NCBI GenBank assembly: GCA_003134995.1
Contig: PLDC01000011.1
Location: forward strand, 1 to 55,263
DNA length: 55,263 nucleotides
Origin: Acidobacteriaceae bacterium
GTDB taxonomy: Bacteria > Acidobacteriota > Terriglobia > Terriglobales > Acidobacteriaceae
Direction: 5' to 3'
Shown here: positions 28,114-37,387 of the stretch, piece after piece
How the letters are laid out: every line of letters starts with the position of its first letter
Numbering within the stretch: the stretch's first letter is position 1
Position numbers and translations under genes: made by a program
Notes under the pieces: model-generated
Told to the model about the DNA's origin: nothing
Seen by the model: only the letters and a program-made list of their open reading frames with translations
Databases searched by the model: none

Positions 28114-29357
28114 TTCGCAGGCTCAGGTTCAAGCACGCGCACCAGCCACGGAATAATTACTTCTTTGAAGATGCGCGGATCGGGCCAGACTCCAACTTGG
28201 CGCCCGAGATGACCGCCCTGAGGATTGACCCACGCGGTCTTAGGCACGTCGCCTTTACTAAGAAGCAGATAGATGTCATCGATCGGAACCTGGGTGTCGC
28301 GCACTCCGGCAAGAATAAGCATAGGCGACATGGGCTTGCCTAGTAGTCCTTGCTTGACGAGCGACATCTTCGGCAGCACTTCGGCCATTTCATCGACGGT
28401 TTTCACGTTGTCGAAAATCGCCATCAGCGCCGGGACCTGATCGAAAAGATATTCGCGGTTGCCGATCAATGAATTCATCAGAAAATCCTTCTGAAAGAAT
28501 CGATCGGTTGGCGGCGACTGGGCGCTCGCGCCGCGCAGCCGCGCGCGCTCGATGATCGCCATCTTTGTGGCCCAATACGCGCCCCAGCTTACTCCATGCA
28601 TCGCTACCCGGTTTTTGTCGATCTCGGGCCGGGTCGCAATGTAGTCAAGCACGCGCGACAGAACGCGCTCGGCATTTTCGCTGACCTTGATCGGGTTCTG
28701 TCCAGTGCCCGGGCCGTCGACCGCGAGAAAACCAATGCCGAAGGGCAGAATCGCGCTGAAGCTTTCGGATAAATCTTCTTTGCGGCTATCCAGACCATTC
28801 ACAGCGAGAACGAGCGGCACCGGTCCATTCGCATTTTTCGGCAGGCGCAGGTAGCCGATAATTTCTTTTCCCTCGAAGGGAATTCTCACGATTTCGAGCG
28901 GCGGATCCCAAAAGCGCGCGTGTGCGAGGAAGGCCTCAATGGCTTTTTCGTACGAGCGCTGCTTGCCGGGAGACGCCGGAATAGGCCAGCGGCCGAAGGA
29001 ATAAAGCCGCCAGGCGCGGATGTAATCGGCGTTCGCTTTGGTGGGATCAGATTTCTCCAGCGATTTCGCTTCGTTCATGTAACGGTCGGCAACTCCCATG
29101 AACGCGGCCGCCCACTCGTCTTTATCGCGAGTGTGGATGGAGTTGAACGCTTCCTTGACGTCGCCGGCGTCAAGGCCGATGAGCGGATACTGTCCCACCT
29201 CGGCGCGGTGAATCGCTTCGGCTTTGATCTCGTCGATGTTGCGCTCGCGGCGTTCTTCGGTCTGGCTGGAAGCGGTTTGAGCAAAAGCGGAAACACAGAT
29301 GAATGCGAGAAGCAGTAATAGGAAAACCGTCAGAAGAAAATGATTTTGTTTTTTCAT
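28110..29357 (-). CDS. Exported alpha/beta hydrolase (FrsA/dipeptidyl-peptidase-like)
   Basis: A 415-residue protein from ATG 29357 with a clear signal peptide ending in AFAQT. An N-terminal helical cap (about residues 30-140) precedes an alpha/beta-hydrolase domain. The nucleophile elbow is GVSWGAYW (Ser about 252), the acid is probably Asp in AGVRDTQVP, and the His is in NPQGGHLGR. The phrase [17 protein letters not shown] is typical of esterase/peptidase-like FrsA relatives. Substrate unknown. Confidence 0.75.
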   Translation of the reverse strand: MKKQNHFLLTVFLLLLLAFICVSAFAQTASSQTEERRERNIDEIKAEAIHRAEVGQYPLIGLDAGDVKEAFNSIHTRDKDEWAAAFMGVADRYMNEAKSLEKSDPTKANADYIRAWRLYSFGRWPIPASPGKQRSYEKAIEAFLAHARFWDPPLEIVRIPFEGKEIIGYLRLPKNANGPVPLVLAVNGLDSRKEDLSESFSAILPFGIGFLAVDGPGTGQNPIKVSENAERVLSRVLDYIATRPEIDKNRVAMHGVSWGAYWATKMAIIERARLRGASAQSPPTDRFFQKDFLMNSLIGNREYLFDQVPALMAIFDNVKTVDEMAEVLPKMSLVKQGLLGKPMSPMLILAGVRDTQVPIDDIYLLLSKGDVPKTAWVNPQGGHLGRQVGVWPDPRIFKEVIIPWLVRVLEPEPAK

Positions 29358-29376
29358 AACTTGGCCCCATTCCTAT

Positions 29377-29399
29377 TCGGCTCGCTTATTGCGAGCCGA
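29377..29399. repeat. Perfect 9-bp hairpin
   Basis: TCGGCTCGC (29377-29385) and GCGAGCCGA (29391-29399) around a TTATT loop, about 20 bp upstream of the hydrolase start. No T-tract follows on either strand, so it is not an obvious terminator. It could shape the hydrolase mRNA leader. Confidence 0.6.
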
Positions 29400-29404
29400 C
29401 CTAC

Positions 29405-29441
29405 AAAAAAAGGCCGGACGGAATTGCGTCCGGCCTTTTTT
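29405..29441. terminator. Bidirectional intrinsic terminator
   Basis: A7 (29405-29411), GGCCGGACG (29412-29420), loop GAATTG, CGTCCGGCC (29427-29435), T6 (29436-29441). The stem is perfect over 9 bp and both strands have a T-run after it. It lies just beyond the TonB-receptor stop and should end that transcript before the hydrolase gene. Confidence 0.9.
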
Positions 29442-29464
29442 GCCCCCTCAAACCGACCTCACAA

Positions 29465-32400
29465 CTAGAACGTGAACTTGAGGCCCAACTGCACCGAGCG
29501 GCTGCCGCCGGACCCAATAATCGGGTTAGCCGCAGCAACGTCAGGCGTGGCGCAGCCGCATCCGAACGGTTGGACAGAGGGATCGTTCAAGCCGAACCCG
29601 TTCTGCCCGCCGTAAGGATTTGCGAAGTTCGGATGATTGAGAATGTTGAAAAACTCAGCGCGGAACTGAGCGCGAACTTTTTCGCCGAGATGCCAGTTCT
29701 TCGCAATCGAAAAATCGAAGTCTTTGAAACCGGAGTCCGGGAAGATGTTGCGCGACATGTTGCCTAACTGTCCAAGCGGCGGCGGAATCATGATGGAACT
29801 GCCTTGGGCATAGCAGCCAAACAGGTTCAGAGACGCCGTTGAAGCTCCAGCGGATCCGCCGTCGACGGCCAAGGCCTGAGCTGCGCAGGTCGGGTTCGAT
29901 GCGCCGGGGAAGAACGGTATGGCCGTAGGCCCCGATTTAAAGTCCGTAGTCTTTCCGAAAAAACTCCAGCGGATGGGAGCGTTAGCGGGTGGACTTACCG
30001 GCAGCGGGCCGGTTCCAGCGGCGTCCGTTCCAAGATCGATCGGGCCCCAAAACTGCGGGCTCTGCAGGGTCACGATTGAGTTGATCTCCCAGCCTTCCAT
30101 GCTCTGCCACATGCCTTTGCGCCCTGGTATCGCATACGTAAGCGAGAGCGTGAAACGCTGGCGCATGTCAAAGTCGCTATTGCCGTACTCTCGACCAACG
30201 TTATTAGAATCCTCCGGTAGGCCTGCTCCGTAGCCAAAATCCCAGTTTGCGCTGACATCGTCGAGTGCATGCGCGAAGGTGTAACCAGCGACCACGCTCA
30301 GGCCGTGATAGTTGCGCGAATTCAGAGTGATCTGTAATCCGTCATAGTTCGATCGATAGACGTTTGCCATCTGGAAGATGTTGCTCAGGTAGGGAAACTT
30401 CGTCGCGTATGTTCGGTTCGCCTCTTCGCCACCAGTGCTGTCGGGCGCGCAGTTGACGGGGTCGGTGTAGCCTGAGGCGATACACGCAGCAATAGCCGCC
30501 GCCGGCCAGCCCGAGCCCACGGGCGGCTGATTGATGTCTCGAATACCCGTCAGGTTCGATCCATGATTGCCCACATAGGCGATTTCCAGCGAAAGATTCG
30601 AAGTGAATGCGTGCTGCAAACTGAGCGTCCAGTTCCAGATATAAGGAGTGGTTAAGTTCCGGTCCACGCTCATGATGGGGCAGGGGTTCCCTGTGCAGTT
30701 GAGCTGGCTGGTGCTGACGTTGGCTCCGTAAAGAGGGATGCCGCTATCCCATTGCGGCATAGCAGGAGGGATCGCCAGATTGCCTGACGTGATCGTGCCG
30801 CCGGGGAGTATGCCCTGCGTCGGAACATTGCCCAGGCCGAAAGCGTTGTTGAAGGCGAGCATCGCTTCCCAATTGATGGTTTCATATACCAAACCACCGC
30901 CGCCGCGTATCACCGTGGTGCCTTTTCCGGTTATGTCCCAGGCAAAGCCAAAGCGTGGAGCGAAGTTCTTGTGATCGGGATTGTAGACGCTGTTCACCCC
31001 GCCCACACCCTCCTGAATTAATCCGGTAGTCGAATTAGGATCGAAATTGCCGAGCAGGTTGTGCGCTTCCTTGATGACCGAGCTGAATTCATAACGCAGC
31101 CCGTAATTGATCGTCAGATTCTTGGTCGCGCGCCAGTCGTCTTGCGCGAATAATCCGTAAGCCCAGTTATGAATCTGCCTCCTGGGGTCGCCAACTTGCA
31201 CGGACGCTTTGAAGGGATCGCCGGCAAAAAAATCTTCCAGGGGTGTGGAGTTGGCTAAAGCTACTCCGCCGAGAAACGTGATGCTGCCTCTTGCGTTGCC
31301 GAACGCGCCGCCGCCAACATCGTTGTGATGAAGTTCTCCGCCGAACTTAAACGCGTGCGTTCCGCGCGTATAAGAAACGTGATCGATGAATTGCGTGATC
31401 GAGTCGGGCCCCTGGAATTTAGGCCACTTGAAAGCGCCCAGACCGGGAACGAAAGCTCCAGCAAAGCCAATGCGCGGCAAGCCGCCGGTGAAAGGACCGC
31501 TCACGCCCGTGTCGAGACCATAGCCTGACGCGGCTGTGCCTAGGTCGCCGGGTAGCGTGGGTTGGTAGAGACGGTTGTAGCCGACCCTGGCCTCGTCGAC
31601 CCAGGCTGCATTGGGTGTAAAAACCCAGTTCCCTCCAACCACCTGAGCGCGGGTGTGGATATCGGAACGCCACTTCGATTGCAGCTCCGGAAAATCTTCA
31701 ACCGTCCCAGAGTTATTACCGAAAAAGTACATGCCGCTAATGCTGTTCCGTTGATTCAGGTTGTAATCGACCTTGGCGATGACGTTGTCGGCGCCGACAT
31801 TGTTAGGAAACCCTTGAACCACGTCGATACCTTGCGTGTTGTTCGTGGGAAAGCCCGAGCCGTTGCACGTCACCACCCCACCGGCTGAAACTGTGCAGCC
31901 CGAAATTAATTGGCTGGCCGGGCTGATGCAGGGGCCAGCGCAAGGGCCAGCCGTCGCGACGGTGTATCCGTTGGCCAGCAAATCGGCAATCGCATTCGGA
32001 ATACTGCCGTTGCAGTCATCTCCGGCAGCAATAAGCGCGGGAGCCGTACAATTCGGAGTTGACCCCGCTGGTAGCAACAAAGACTGCATCGATGGCGTGG
32101 TAACGCTATAGGTGTTTCCCACGTCGTACCGTTGTCCTTCATACGCGCCAAAGAAAAACGCTTTATCTTTAATGAGCGCTCCGCCGAAACTTCCGCCGAA
32201 CTGTTCCAAGGTTCGAGAAGTTTTCGCCGCGGGAGGGGCGTTGAAATAATTGCGCGCATCCATCGCGCCATCGCGGCCGAAAGCAAACGCCGTGCCATGG
32301 ATCGAGTTCGTTCCCGATTTCAATCCAACATTAATGACCGCGCCCGGCTTCCATCCGTACTCGGCGGTAGGATTTTCCTGAACGTTGAATTCCTGAATGG

Positions 32401-33067
32401 CATCGATCGGCAAGATGGTCGCCGAGTCTCCCGCGATGCCCGCGCCATTAATGATGCCTTGTCCAGAAAACGGCTCGCTGTTGAACAAGCCCTCGACGAA
32501 GTAGGCATTATCTTCCGCGCGCAATCCGTTGGTGCTGGTTGTCGAGAATCCGCCACCGGGATAGCGCATCACTCCCGGACGAAGTTGCAGCAAGTTTTCA
32601 TAGTTGCGGCCGTTCAAAGGCAGATCGTTGATTTCTTCATTGCTCAGCGTGCCCCCCAGCGTGGAGGTCGTGCTGTTAATCAGCGGCACTTGAGCCTCGA
32701 CCACCACCGTCTCAGAAACTTGTCCAGCCGGAAGCGAAATGTCGATGCGTAGGTCTTCAGCGACTTCCACGGCGATATTCACGCGCTCCACGACCTTGAA
32801 GCCCTTTGCTTGGGCGTGGACTTTATAAACCCCAGGTTGCAGATCCGGCGCGGCATAGTCTCCTGAGGCATCAGTGGCTACAGTCCGAGTAGTGCCGCGC
32901 TGCACATCGGTGATCGCTACCACAGCCCCAGCCACAGCAGCGCCGGATTGATCGCTGACCCTTCCGAGAATGCGGCCCATTGTGGTTTGCGAAAACACGG
33001 GGAGCGAAATGGCAAGCGCGACGCACACGATCCCTACAGCCCGAATGCCGCTCAACGGAGAACGCAT
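29465..33067 (-). CDS. TonB-dependent receptor, Oar-like, with carboxypeptidase-regulatory domain
   Basis: A 1200-residue outer-membrane protein. ATG 33067 is chosen because GGAGG stands five bases upstream. It has a signal peptide ending at FSQTT, then a carboxypeptidase D regulatory-like domain (GRILGRVSDQSGAAVAGAVV to about residue 100), a plug domain (NDLPLNGRNYENLLQLRPGV, IDAIQEFNVQ) and a long beta-barrel ending in the aromatic-terminal QLGLKFTF. This size and order are characteristic of the abundant Acidobacterial receptors thought to import oligosaccharides or other large nutrients. No sugar-degradation gene stands beside it. It is divergent from the aldehyde dehydrogenase operon. Confidence 0.93.
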   Translation of the reverse strand: MRSPLSGIRAVGIVCVALAISLPVFSQTTMGRILGRVSDQSGAAVAGAVVAITDVQRGTTRTVATDASGDYAAPDLQPGVYKVHAQAKGFKVVERVNIAVEVAEDLRIDISLPAGQVSETVVVEAQVPLINSTTSTLGGTLSNEEINDLPLNGRNYENLLQLRPGVMRYPGGGFSTTSTNGLRAEDNAYFVEGLFNSEPFSGQGIINGAGIAGDSATILPIDAIQEFNVQENPTAEYGWKPGAVINVGLKSGTNSIHGTAFAFGRDGAMDARNYFNAPPAAKTSRTLEQFGGSFGGALIKDKAFFFGAYEGQRYDVGNTYSVTTPSMQSLLLPAGSTPNCTAPALIAAGDDCNGSIPNAIADLLANGYTVATAGPCAGPCISPASQLISGCTVSAGGVVTCNGSGFPTNNTQGIDVVQGFPNNVGADNVIAKVDYNLNQRNSISGMYFFGNNSGTVEDFPELQSKWRSDIHTRAQVVGGNWVFTPNAAWVDEARVGYNRLYQPTLPGDLGTAASGYGLDTGVSGPFTGGLPRIGFAGAFVPGLGAFKWPKFQGPDSITQFIDHVSYTRGTHAFKFGGELHHNDVGGGAFGNARGSITFLGGVALANSTPLEDFFAGDPFKASVQVGDPRRQIHNWAYGLFAQDDWRATKNLTINYGLRYEFSSVIKEAHNLLGNFDPNSTTGLIQEGVGGVNSVYNPDHKNFAPRFGFAWDITGKGTTVIRGGGGLVYETINWEAMLAFNNAFGLGNVPTQGILPGGTITSGNLAIPPAMPQWDSGIPLYGANVSTSQLNCTGNPCPIMSVDRNLTTPYIWNWTLSLQHAFTSNLSLEIAYVGNHGSNLTGIRDINQPPVGSGWPAAAIAACIASGYTDPVNCAPDSTGGEEANRTYATKFPYLSNIFQMANVYRSNYDGLQITLNSRNYHGLSVVAGYTFAHALDDVSANWDFGYGAGLPEDSNNVGREYGNSDFDMRQRFTLSLTYAIPGRKGMWQSMEGWEINSIVTLQSPQFWGPIDLGTDAAGTGPLPVSPPANAPIRWSFFGKTTDFKSGPTAIPFFPGASNPTCAAQALAVDGGSAGASTASLNLFGCYAQGSSIMIPPPLGQLGNMSRNIFPDSGFKDFDFSIAKNWHLGEKVRAQFRAEFFNILNHPNFANPYGGQNGFGLNDPSVQPFGCGCATPDVAAANPIIGSGGSRSVQLGLKFTF

Positions 33068-33166
33068 TGCTGCCTCCAATCGGGAACACAACAGTTTCTT
33101 GGCCCGGACCTAAATAAGCGACAAGGTAGGATTCTGCGAACCAAGTTGCGATTTGAAGATATATCC

Positions 33167-33207
33167 TTGACGTGGCCTACCAGTCAAGTAGTATTCTGGT
33201 CCGACCA
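33167..33207 (+). promoter_or_regulatory. Promoter with overlapping GntR/FadR-type operator
   Basis: TTGACG (33167-33172), 16-bp spacer, TAGTAT (33189-33194), then TGGTCCGACCA (33197-33207), a perfect match to the FadR-subfamily consensus TNGTNNNACNA. The operator would cover the transcript start. The regulator gene at 34748 belongs to this subfamily. Repression in the absence of an inducer is the simplest reading. Confidence 0.55.
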
Positions 33208-33214
33208 CAAGACC

Positions 33215-33262
33215 GTCCCTCCCCCAAGGGACCGCTGGCCTGATCTTCATGATCAGGCCAGC
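33215..33262 (+). promoter_or_regulatory. Two hairpins in the leader of the aldehyde dehydrogenase gene
   Basis: A 6-bp stem GTCCCT/AGGGAC (33215-33220, 33227-33232) and a perfect 12-bp inverted repeat GCTGGCCTGATC/GATCAGGCCAGC (33234-33245, 33251-33262, spacer TTCAT). No T-tract follows, so an intrinsic terminator is unlikely. It may be a protein-binding palindrome or an mRNA structure 30 bp before the start codon. Confidence 0.6.
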
Positions 33263-33291
33263 CGTTACCGACTAAGGGAAGAATCCCGCAT

Positions 33292-34656
33292 ATGGCGATT
33301 GCGACCACGAATCCTGCAAATGGAGAAGTCCTGAAGACGTTCGAGCCTCTGACCGCAGCTCAAATTGAGCAGAAGCTGCAGTTGGCGTCGTCCGCGTTTC
33401 GGGATCATCGCAGGACTTCGTTCGCGGATCGCGCCTCTAAGATGATGCGAGCGGCCGAGATTCTGGAAAAAGAAAAAGACGAATGCGCCCGCTTGATGAC
33501 GCTCGAAATGGGCAAGCCTCTGAAGGCCGCAGTCGCCGAGGCGCTCAAATGCGCCACCGGTTGCCGCTACTACGCCGAGAATGCTGAAAGATTTCTGGCT
33601 GATGAAACAGTGGAGACCGGAGCGAAGCGCAGCCTCATTCGCTATTTGCCGATCGGCCCCATTCTCGCGATCATGCCATGGAACTTCCCCTTCTGGCAGG
33701 TGTTCCGTTTTGTTGCGCCGGCATTAATGGCTGGTAACGTCGGGCTGCTGAAGCATGCATCGAATGTTCCGCAATGCGCGTTGAAGATTGAAGAGATTGT
33801 CAGGCGCGCTGGTTTTGCCGAAGGCGTGTTTCAGACGCTGCTGATCGGCTCGGGCCCGATCGATGGAATTCTGAATGATTCGCGCGTGATGGCTGCGACT
33901 TTAACTGGCAGTGAAGACGCCGGAATTCAGGTTGGAATTTCCGCCGCGAAAAGAATCAAGAAAGTTGTGCTCGAATTGGGCGGCAGCGATCCTTTCATTG
34001 TGATGCCGAGCGCAGATCTTGAAGCGGCAATCACAACGGCGGTCGACGCGCGAATTCAGAATAACGGCCAATCATGCATTGCGGCCAAGCGCTTCATCGT
34101 GGCCGAAAAAATCGCGCCCGAATTCGAGCGTAAGTTCGTCAAGCGCATGCAGGATTTGCGCGTAGGCGATCCATTCCAGGAGGGCACACAACTCGGTCCG
34201 CTGGCCAGCGCGAGTGCCGTTTCTTCCCTCGATGAGGCCGTGAAAAAATCTGTGGCTGCAGGTGCGCGCGTATTGACGGGCGGCCATCCACTCAACCTTC
34301 CCGGCAGCTTCTATGCGCCGACTGTTCTTACTGACATTCCGAAAGATTCGCCGGCGTACAGCGAAGAATTCTTTGGACCGGTGGCCTCGATCTTTCGCGT
34401 GAAGGACATCGATCAGGCCATTCAGATCGCCAATGACGTCCGCTTCGGTCTGGGCGCAAGCGCTTGGACCAACGATCCCGCGGAAACTGAAAGGTTCATC
34501 AACGAACTCGATGCCGGCATGGTCTTCGTGAACAAGATGGTGGCTTCCGATGCGCGCCTGCCTTTCGGTGGCGTAAAGTACTCAGGACACGGGCGCGAAC
34601 TGGCCGCGCAAGGCATACGCGAGTTTATGAACATCAAGACGGTTTCGATCCAGTAG
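33292..34656 (+). CDS. NAD(P)-dependent succinate-semialdehyde dehydrogenase-like aldehyde dehydrogenase
   Basis: A 454-residue aldehyde dehydrogenase. IMPWNFPFWQ is the cofactor/substrate segment, ELGGSDPFIV contains the general-base Glu, and NNGQSCIAAKR holds the catalytic Cys. Length and the motif set fit the Sad/YneI-type succinate-semialdehyde dehydrogenases rather than the longer GabD. It oxidises a semialdehyde to the acid in the cytoplasm. Together with the beta-hydroxyacid dehydrogenase and oxoacid dehydrogenase genes downstream, the real substrate could be a branched-chain or C3/C4 semialdehyde. Confidence 0.85.
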   Translation: MAIATTNPANGEVLKTFEPLTAAQIEQKLQLASSAFRDHRRTSFADRASKMMRAAEILEKEKDECARLMTLEMGKPLKAAVAEALKCATGCRYYAENAERFLADETVETGAKRSLIRYLPIGPILAIMPWNFPFWQVFRFVAPALMAGNVGLLKHASNVPQCALKIEEIVRRAGFAEGVFQTLLIGSGPIDGILNDSRVMAATLTGSEDAGIQVGISAAKRIKKVVLELGGSDPFIVMPSADLEAAITTAVDARIQNNGQSCIAAKRFIVAEKIAPEFERKFVKRMQDLRVGDPFQEGTQLGPLASASAVSSLDEAVKKSVAAGARVLTGGHPLNLPGSFYAPTVLTDIPKDSPAYSEEFFGPVASIFRVKDIDQAIQIANDVRFGLGASAWTNDPAETERFINELDAGMVFVNKMVASDARLPFGGVKYSGHGRELAAQGIREFMNIKTVSIQ

Positions 34657-34677
34657 GCGGCCGTCTGCGCAGCATTG

Positions 34678-34701
34678 TTGTTGGACCAATTGTTAGACCA
34701 A
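34678..34701 (+). promoter_or_regulatory. Tandem GntR-type operator copies before the regulator gene
   Basis: TTGTTGGACCAA (34678-34689) is followed directly by TTGTTAGACCAA (34690-34701). Both contain TNGTNNNACNA-like half-sites and resemble the single site at 33197. They stand about 45 bp before ATG 34748, fitting autoregulation. Confidence 0.55.
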
Positions 34702-34747
34702 GACAACTATTTACGAATTGTTCGGGCCTGAGTGAGTGGGGGGGCGA

Positions 34748-35485
34748 ATGGCAAATCAGTCGTTGGATCTTCTAGCGGCAAAACCAATGTACCGGGCGGT
34801 AAAGACTTCTCGCCTGTACGAACAGATTGTGCAACAGGTGGAAGACGCTATTCTGAAAGGCCAACTCAAGCCCGGCGACCAACTACCGGCCGAGCGCGAC
34901 CTGGCTCATAGCTTTGGCGTCAGCCGCACCGCGGTGCGCGAGGCGGTGAAGACTTTGCGTGAAAAAGGTTTGGTGGAAGCCTATTCTGGCCGCGGCACGT
35001 TTGTGACGAATGGAACGTCGCATTCGATTCGCCAGTCGCTGGATCTGATGATTCGCATCAATCCGCTGGAAGGATCGGCGAACCTGGCAGAGTTGCGGTT
35101 GGTACTGGAGCCTGAGATTGCCGCCCTCGCAGCCGCTCGAATCGAGGAACAATTGCTGAGCACCATGCGGGAAGCCGTCGAGGAGATGGATCGCAGCCTG
35201 CGTGACCCCGATGCCTACGTGGAAGCGGACCTCGATTTCCATTTAGCGCTCGCCGAAGCGGCGGGAAATCCTCTGATTCTCTCGCTGCTCGATTCCATCG
35301 TTGGTCTGTTGCGCGAGCAGCGCAGCCGGATCTTCAACGTAGACGGAGGACCGGAGCGCGGACAGTTTCATCACAAGCGAATCCTGGCAGCCGTGGAGCA
35401 GGGCAATCCCGAGGCTGCGCGGGAAGCGATGCGCGCTCATCTCCAGCAGGTGCTGGAGGATTCGTCGTCGTTGGGGAGAAAGTAA
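34748..35485 (+). CDS. GntR-family regulator, FadR (FCD) subfamily
   Basis: A 245-residue protein from ATG 34748, after a G-rich ribosome site. The N-terminal winged helix is typical of GntR (LYEQIVQQVEDAILKGQLKP, LPAERDLAHSFGVSRTAVRE, GLVEAYSGRGTFV). The C-terminal all-helical FCD domain has the metal/ligand motif D(L)DFHLALAEAAGN and HHKRILAAVEQGNPEAAREA. Family members bind small organic acids and release DNA. It likely controls the genes on both sides. Confidence 0.9.
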   Translation: MANQSLDLLAAKPMYRAVKTSRLYEQIVQQVEDAILKGQLKPGDQLPAERDLAHSFGVSRTAVREAVKTLREKGLVEAYSGRGTFVTNGTSHSIRQSLDLMIRINPLEGSANLAELRLVLEPEIAALAAARIEEQLLSTMREAVEEMDRSLRDPDAYVEADLDFHLALAEAAGNPLILSLLDSIVGLLREQRSRIFNVDGGPERGQFHHKRILAAVEQGNPEAAREAMRAHLQQVLEDSSSLGRK

Positions 35486-35516
35486 GACGCAAGAATAAGC
35501 GAAAAGGAATTGTTGC

Positions 35517-36398
35517 ATGGCCAAACTTGGATTCATCGGTCTCGGCGTGATGGGCGGCAACATGGTCGCGCGCCTTCTCGAAAAAGGCCACACCGTCACC
35601 GGATACAATCGCACGCGCTCGAAGGCGCAATGGTTGATCGACAAAGGCATGAAGTTTGCCGATTCTCCGAAGGCCGTCGCGGCCGCTTCAGATGTGACTT
35701 TTACGATGGTCACGAACGCCGCAGCTCTCGCAGCGGTCACGGAAGGTCCGGAAGGTTTGCTCGCGGGGCTGACTGCCGGCAAGTTCCACATCGATATGAG
35801 CACCGTGAGCCCTGAAGTGAGCCGCGCGCTCGCCGCGAAGGTTCGCGAGAAGGGCGCCGACATGATCGACGCCCCGGTTTCAGGGAGCGTCATCACGCTG
35901 CAGCAAGGCAAGCTCTCGGTGATGGTCGGCGGTCGCAAGGAGACTTTCGAGCGATTGAAGCCTCTACTGCTCGATATCGGTCCAAAGGTAACGCATGTCG
36001 GCGACAACGGTGTAGCGCTGTCGATGAAGATCGCAGTGAATCTGCAGTTGGCAGTTCAGATGATGGCGTTTTGCGAAGGAGTGTTACTTGCGGAGAAGAG
36101 CGGGATCGCGCGCGAAGTTGCCGTTGATGTGATGGTGAACAGCGCCATCGCTTCGCCCATGATCGTGTACCGCGGTCCCTTCGTTCTGCAGCAACCGGAA
36201 GAAGCCTGGTTCGACGTCAATATGATGCAGAAGGACATGCTGCTGGCGATGGAGCTAGGCCGCAAGCTGAATGTTCCGCTTCCTACCACTGCAATCAGCA
36301 ATGAATTCCTCACGGCGGCCCGCGGCATGGGTTGGGAAAAGCAGGACTTCGCCGTCGTGTTCGACGTATTGGCGCGGATGTCAGGAGTACAAAAATGA
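35517..36398 (+). CDS. 3-hydroxyisobutyrate dehydrogenase / tartronate-semialdehyde reductase family
   Basis: A 293-residue beta-hydroxyacid dehydrogenase. The N-terminus GFIGLGVMGGNMVARLL is the NAD(P)-binding GxGxMG motif. DAPVSGSVI is the substrate motif, and NLQLAVQMMAFCEGVLL contains the active-site region, with K in ALSMKIAVN as the catalytic lysine. It interconverts a 3-hydroxyacid and its semialdehyde, which would supply or use the substrate of the aldehyde dehydrogenase. Its stop overlaps the E1 alpha start by ATGA. Confidence 0.85.
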   Translation: MAKLGFIGLGVMGGNMVARLLEKGHTVTGYNRTRSKAQWLIDKGMKFADSPKAVAAASDVTFTMVTNAAALAAVTEGPEGLLAGLTAGKFHIDMSTVSPEVSRALAAKVREKGADMIDAPVSGSVITLQQGKLSVMVGGRKETFERLKPLLLDIGPKVTHVGDNGVALSMKIAVNLQLAVQMMAFCEGVLLAEKSGIAREVAVDVMVNSAIASPMIVYRGPFVLQQPEEAWFDVNMMQKDMLLAMELGRKLNVPLPTTAISNEFLTAARGMGWEKQDFAVVFDVLARMSGVQK

Positions 36399-37387
36399 CC
36401 ACCGCCGCTCAGCCCAACGAAATTTCAGAAAAGACCGATCTGCTTCTCCACATGTACCGGCGGATGGTCGCCATCCGCCAATTCGAAGCGCAGGTCAACG
36501 AACTTTACACGCGCGCATTAATGCCGGGCCTGGCGCATCTCTACATCGGCGAAGAAGCGGTCGCAGTAGGAGTATGCGAAGCGCTCGAGCAAACCGATTA
36601 CATTACCAGCACGCATCGCGGCCACGGACATTGCTTGGCGAAAGGCGCCTCCCCCGATCATATGTTCGCCGAACTGCTGGGCAAAAAGGCAGGATACTGC
36701 AAAGGCAAAGGCGGTTCCATGCACATTGCAGACCCGGCTACCGGCAACCTGGGCGCGAATGCAATCGTGTGCGGCAGCGCTGGCATCGCCACCGGGGCAG
36801 CATTTTCAGCGCGCTCGCTGCAGAATGGCCGCGTGGCTGTATGTTTTTTCGGAGAAGGCGCGCTCGGCCAGGGCGTTCTCTACGAAGTGATGAACCTTGC
36901 GCAGTTGTTCAAGCTGCCTGTGATTTATGTCTGCGAGAACAACCTCTACTCGGAATATACGCATTACTCCGAAACCACTGCAGGGGATATTCTCGCGCGG
37001 GCAACAGCGTTCGGCCTGGAAGCTGCCAGCGTCGATGGACAGGATGTGCGCGCAGTGTATGCCGTCGCGCAGCGCCTGGTAGATCGCGCCCGTCGCGGCG
37101 ATGGCCCCGGGTTTCTGGTTTGTAATACGTATCGCTACCACGGACATCACGTCGGTGACATCAACCGTGAATATTATCGCCCCAAGCAGGAAGAACAAAT
37201 CTGGAAAACGGAGCGGGATCCAATCGCGAATTTCGGCAAGTGGCTGGCAGAGCAAAAGCTTGCCGACGCGGCGTCGTTAGATCGAGTGCACTCTGACCTC
37301 GAAGCAGAGATGAAGAAAGCTGTCGACTTTGCCGTGGCAACACCGTACCCCGCCGTCGATGAAGTGGGCGAGGACGTGTATGCCTGA
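36395..37387 (+). CDS. 2-oxoacid dehydrogenase E1 component, alpha subunit
   Basis: A 330-residue thiamine-diphosphate enzyme subunit (pyruvate/acetoin dehydrogenase E1 alpha family). Visible are the STHRGHGHCLAKG segment and the TPP motif GEGALGQG...CENN, with GEG instead of the usual GDG, plus YRYHGHHVGD phosphorylation-loop-like sequence. ATG 36395 overlaps the previous stop by 4 bases, and its own stop overlaps E1 beta by 8. Decarboxylates a 2-oxo acid and passes the acyl group to E2. The substrate cannot be told from pyruvate, acetoin or branched chain by motif alone. Confidence 0.88.
   Translation: MTTAAQPNEISEKTDLLLHMYRRMVAIRQFEAQVNELYTRALMPGLAHLYIGEEAVAVGVCEALEQTDYITSTHRGHGHCLAKGASPDHMFAELLGKKAGYCKGKGGSMHIADPATGNLGANAIVCGSAGIATGAAFSARSLQNGRVAVCFFGEGALGQGVLYEVMNLAQLFKLPVIYVCENNLYSEYTHYSETTAGDILARATAFGLEAASVDGQDVRAVYAVAQRLVDRARRGDGPGFLVCNTYRYHGHHVGDINREYYRPKQEEQIWKTERDPIANFGKWLAEQKLADAASLDRVHSDLEAEMKKAVDFAVATPYPAVDEVGEDVYA

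Noticed and set aside
27589..28212. 207-codon plus-strand frame
   Set aside because: Antisense shadow of the DctA-like and hydrolase genes, whose protein families are clear.
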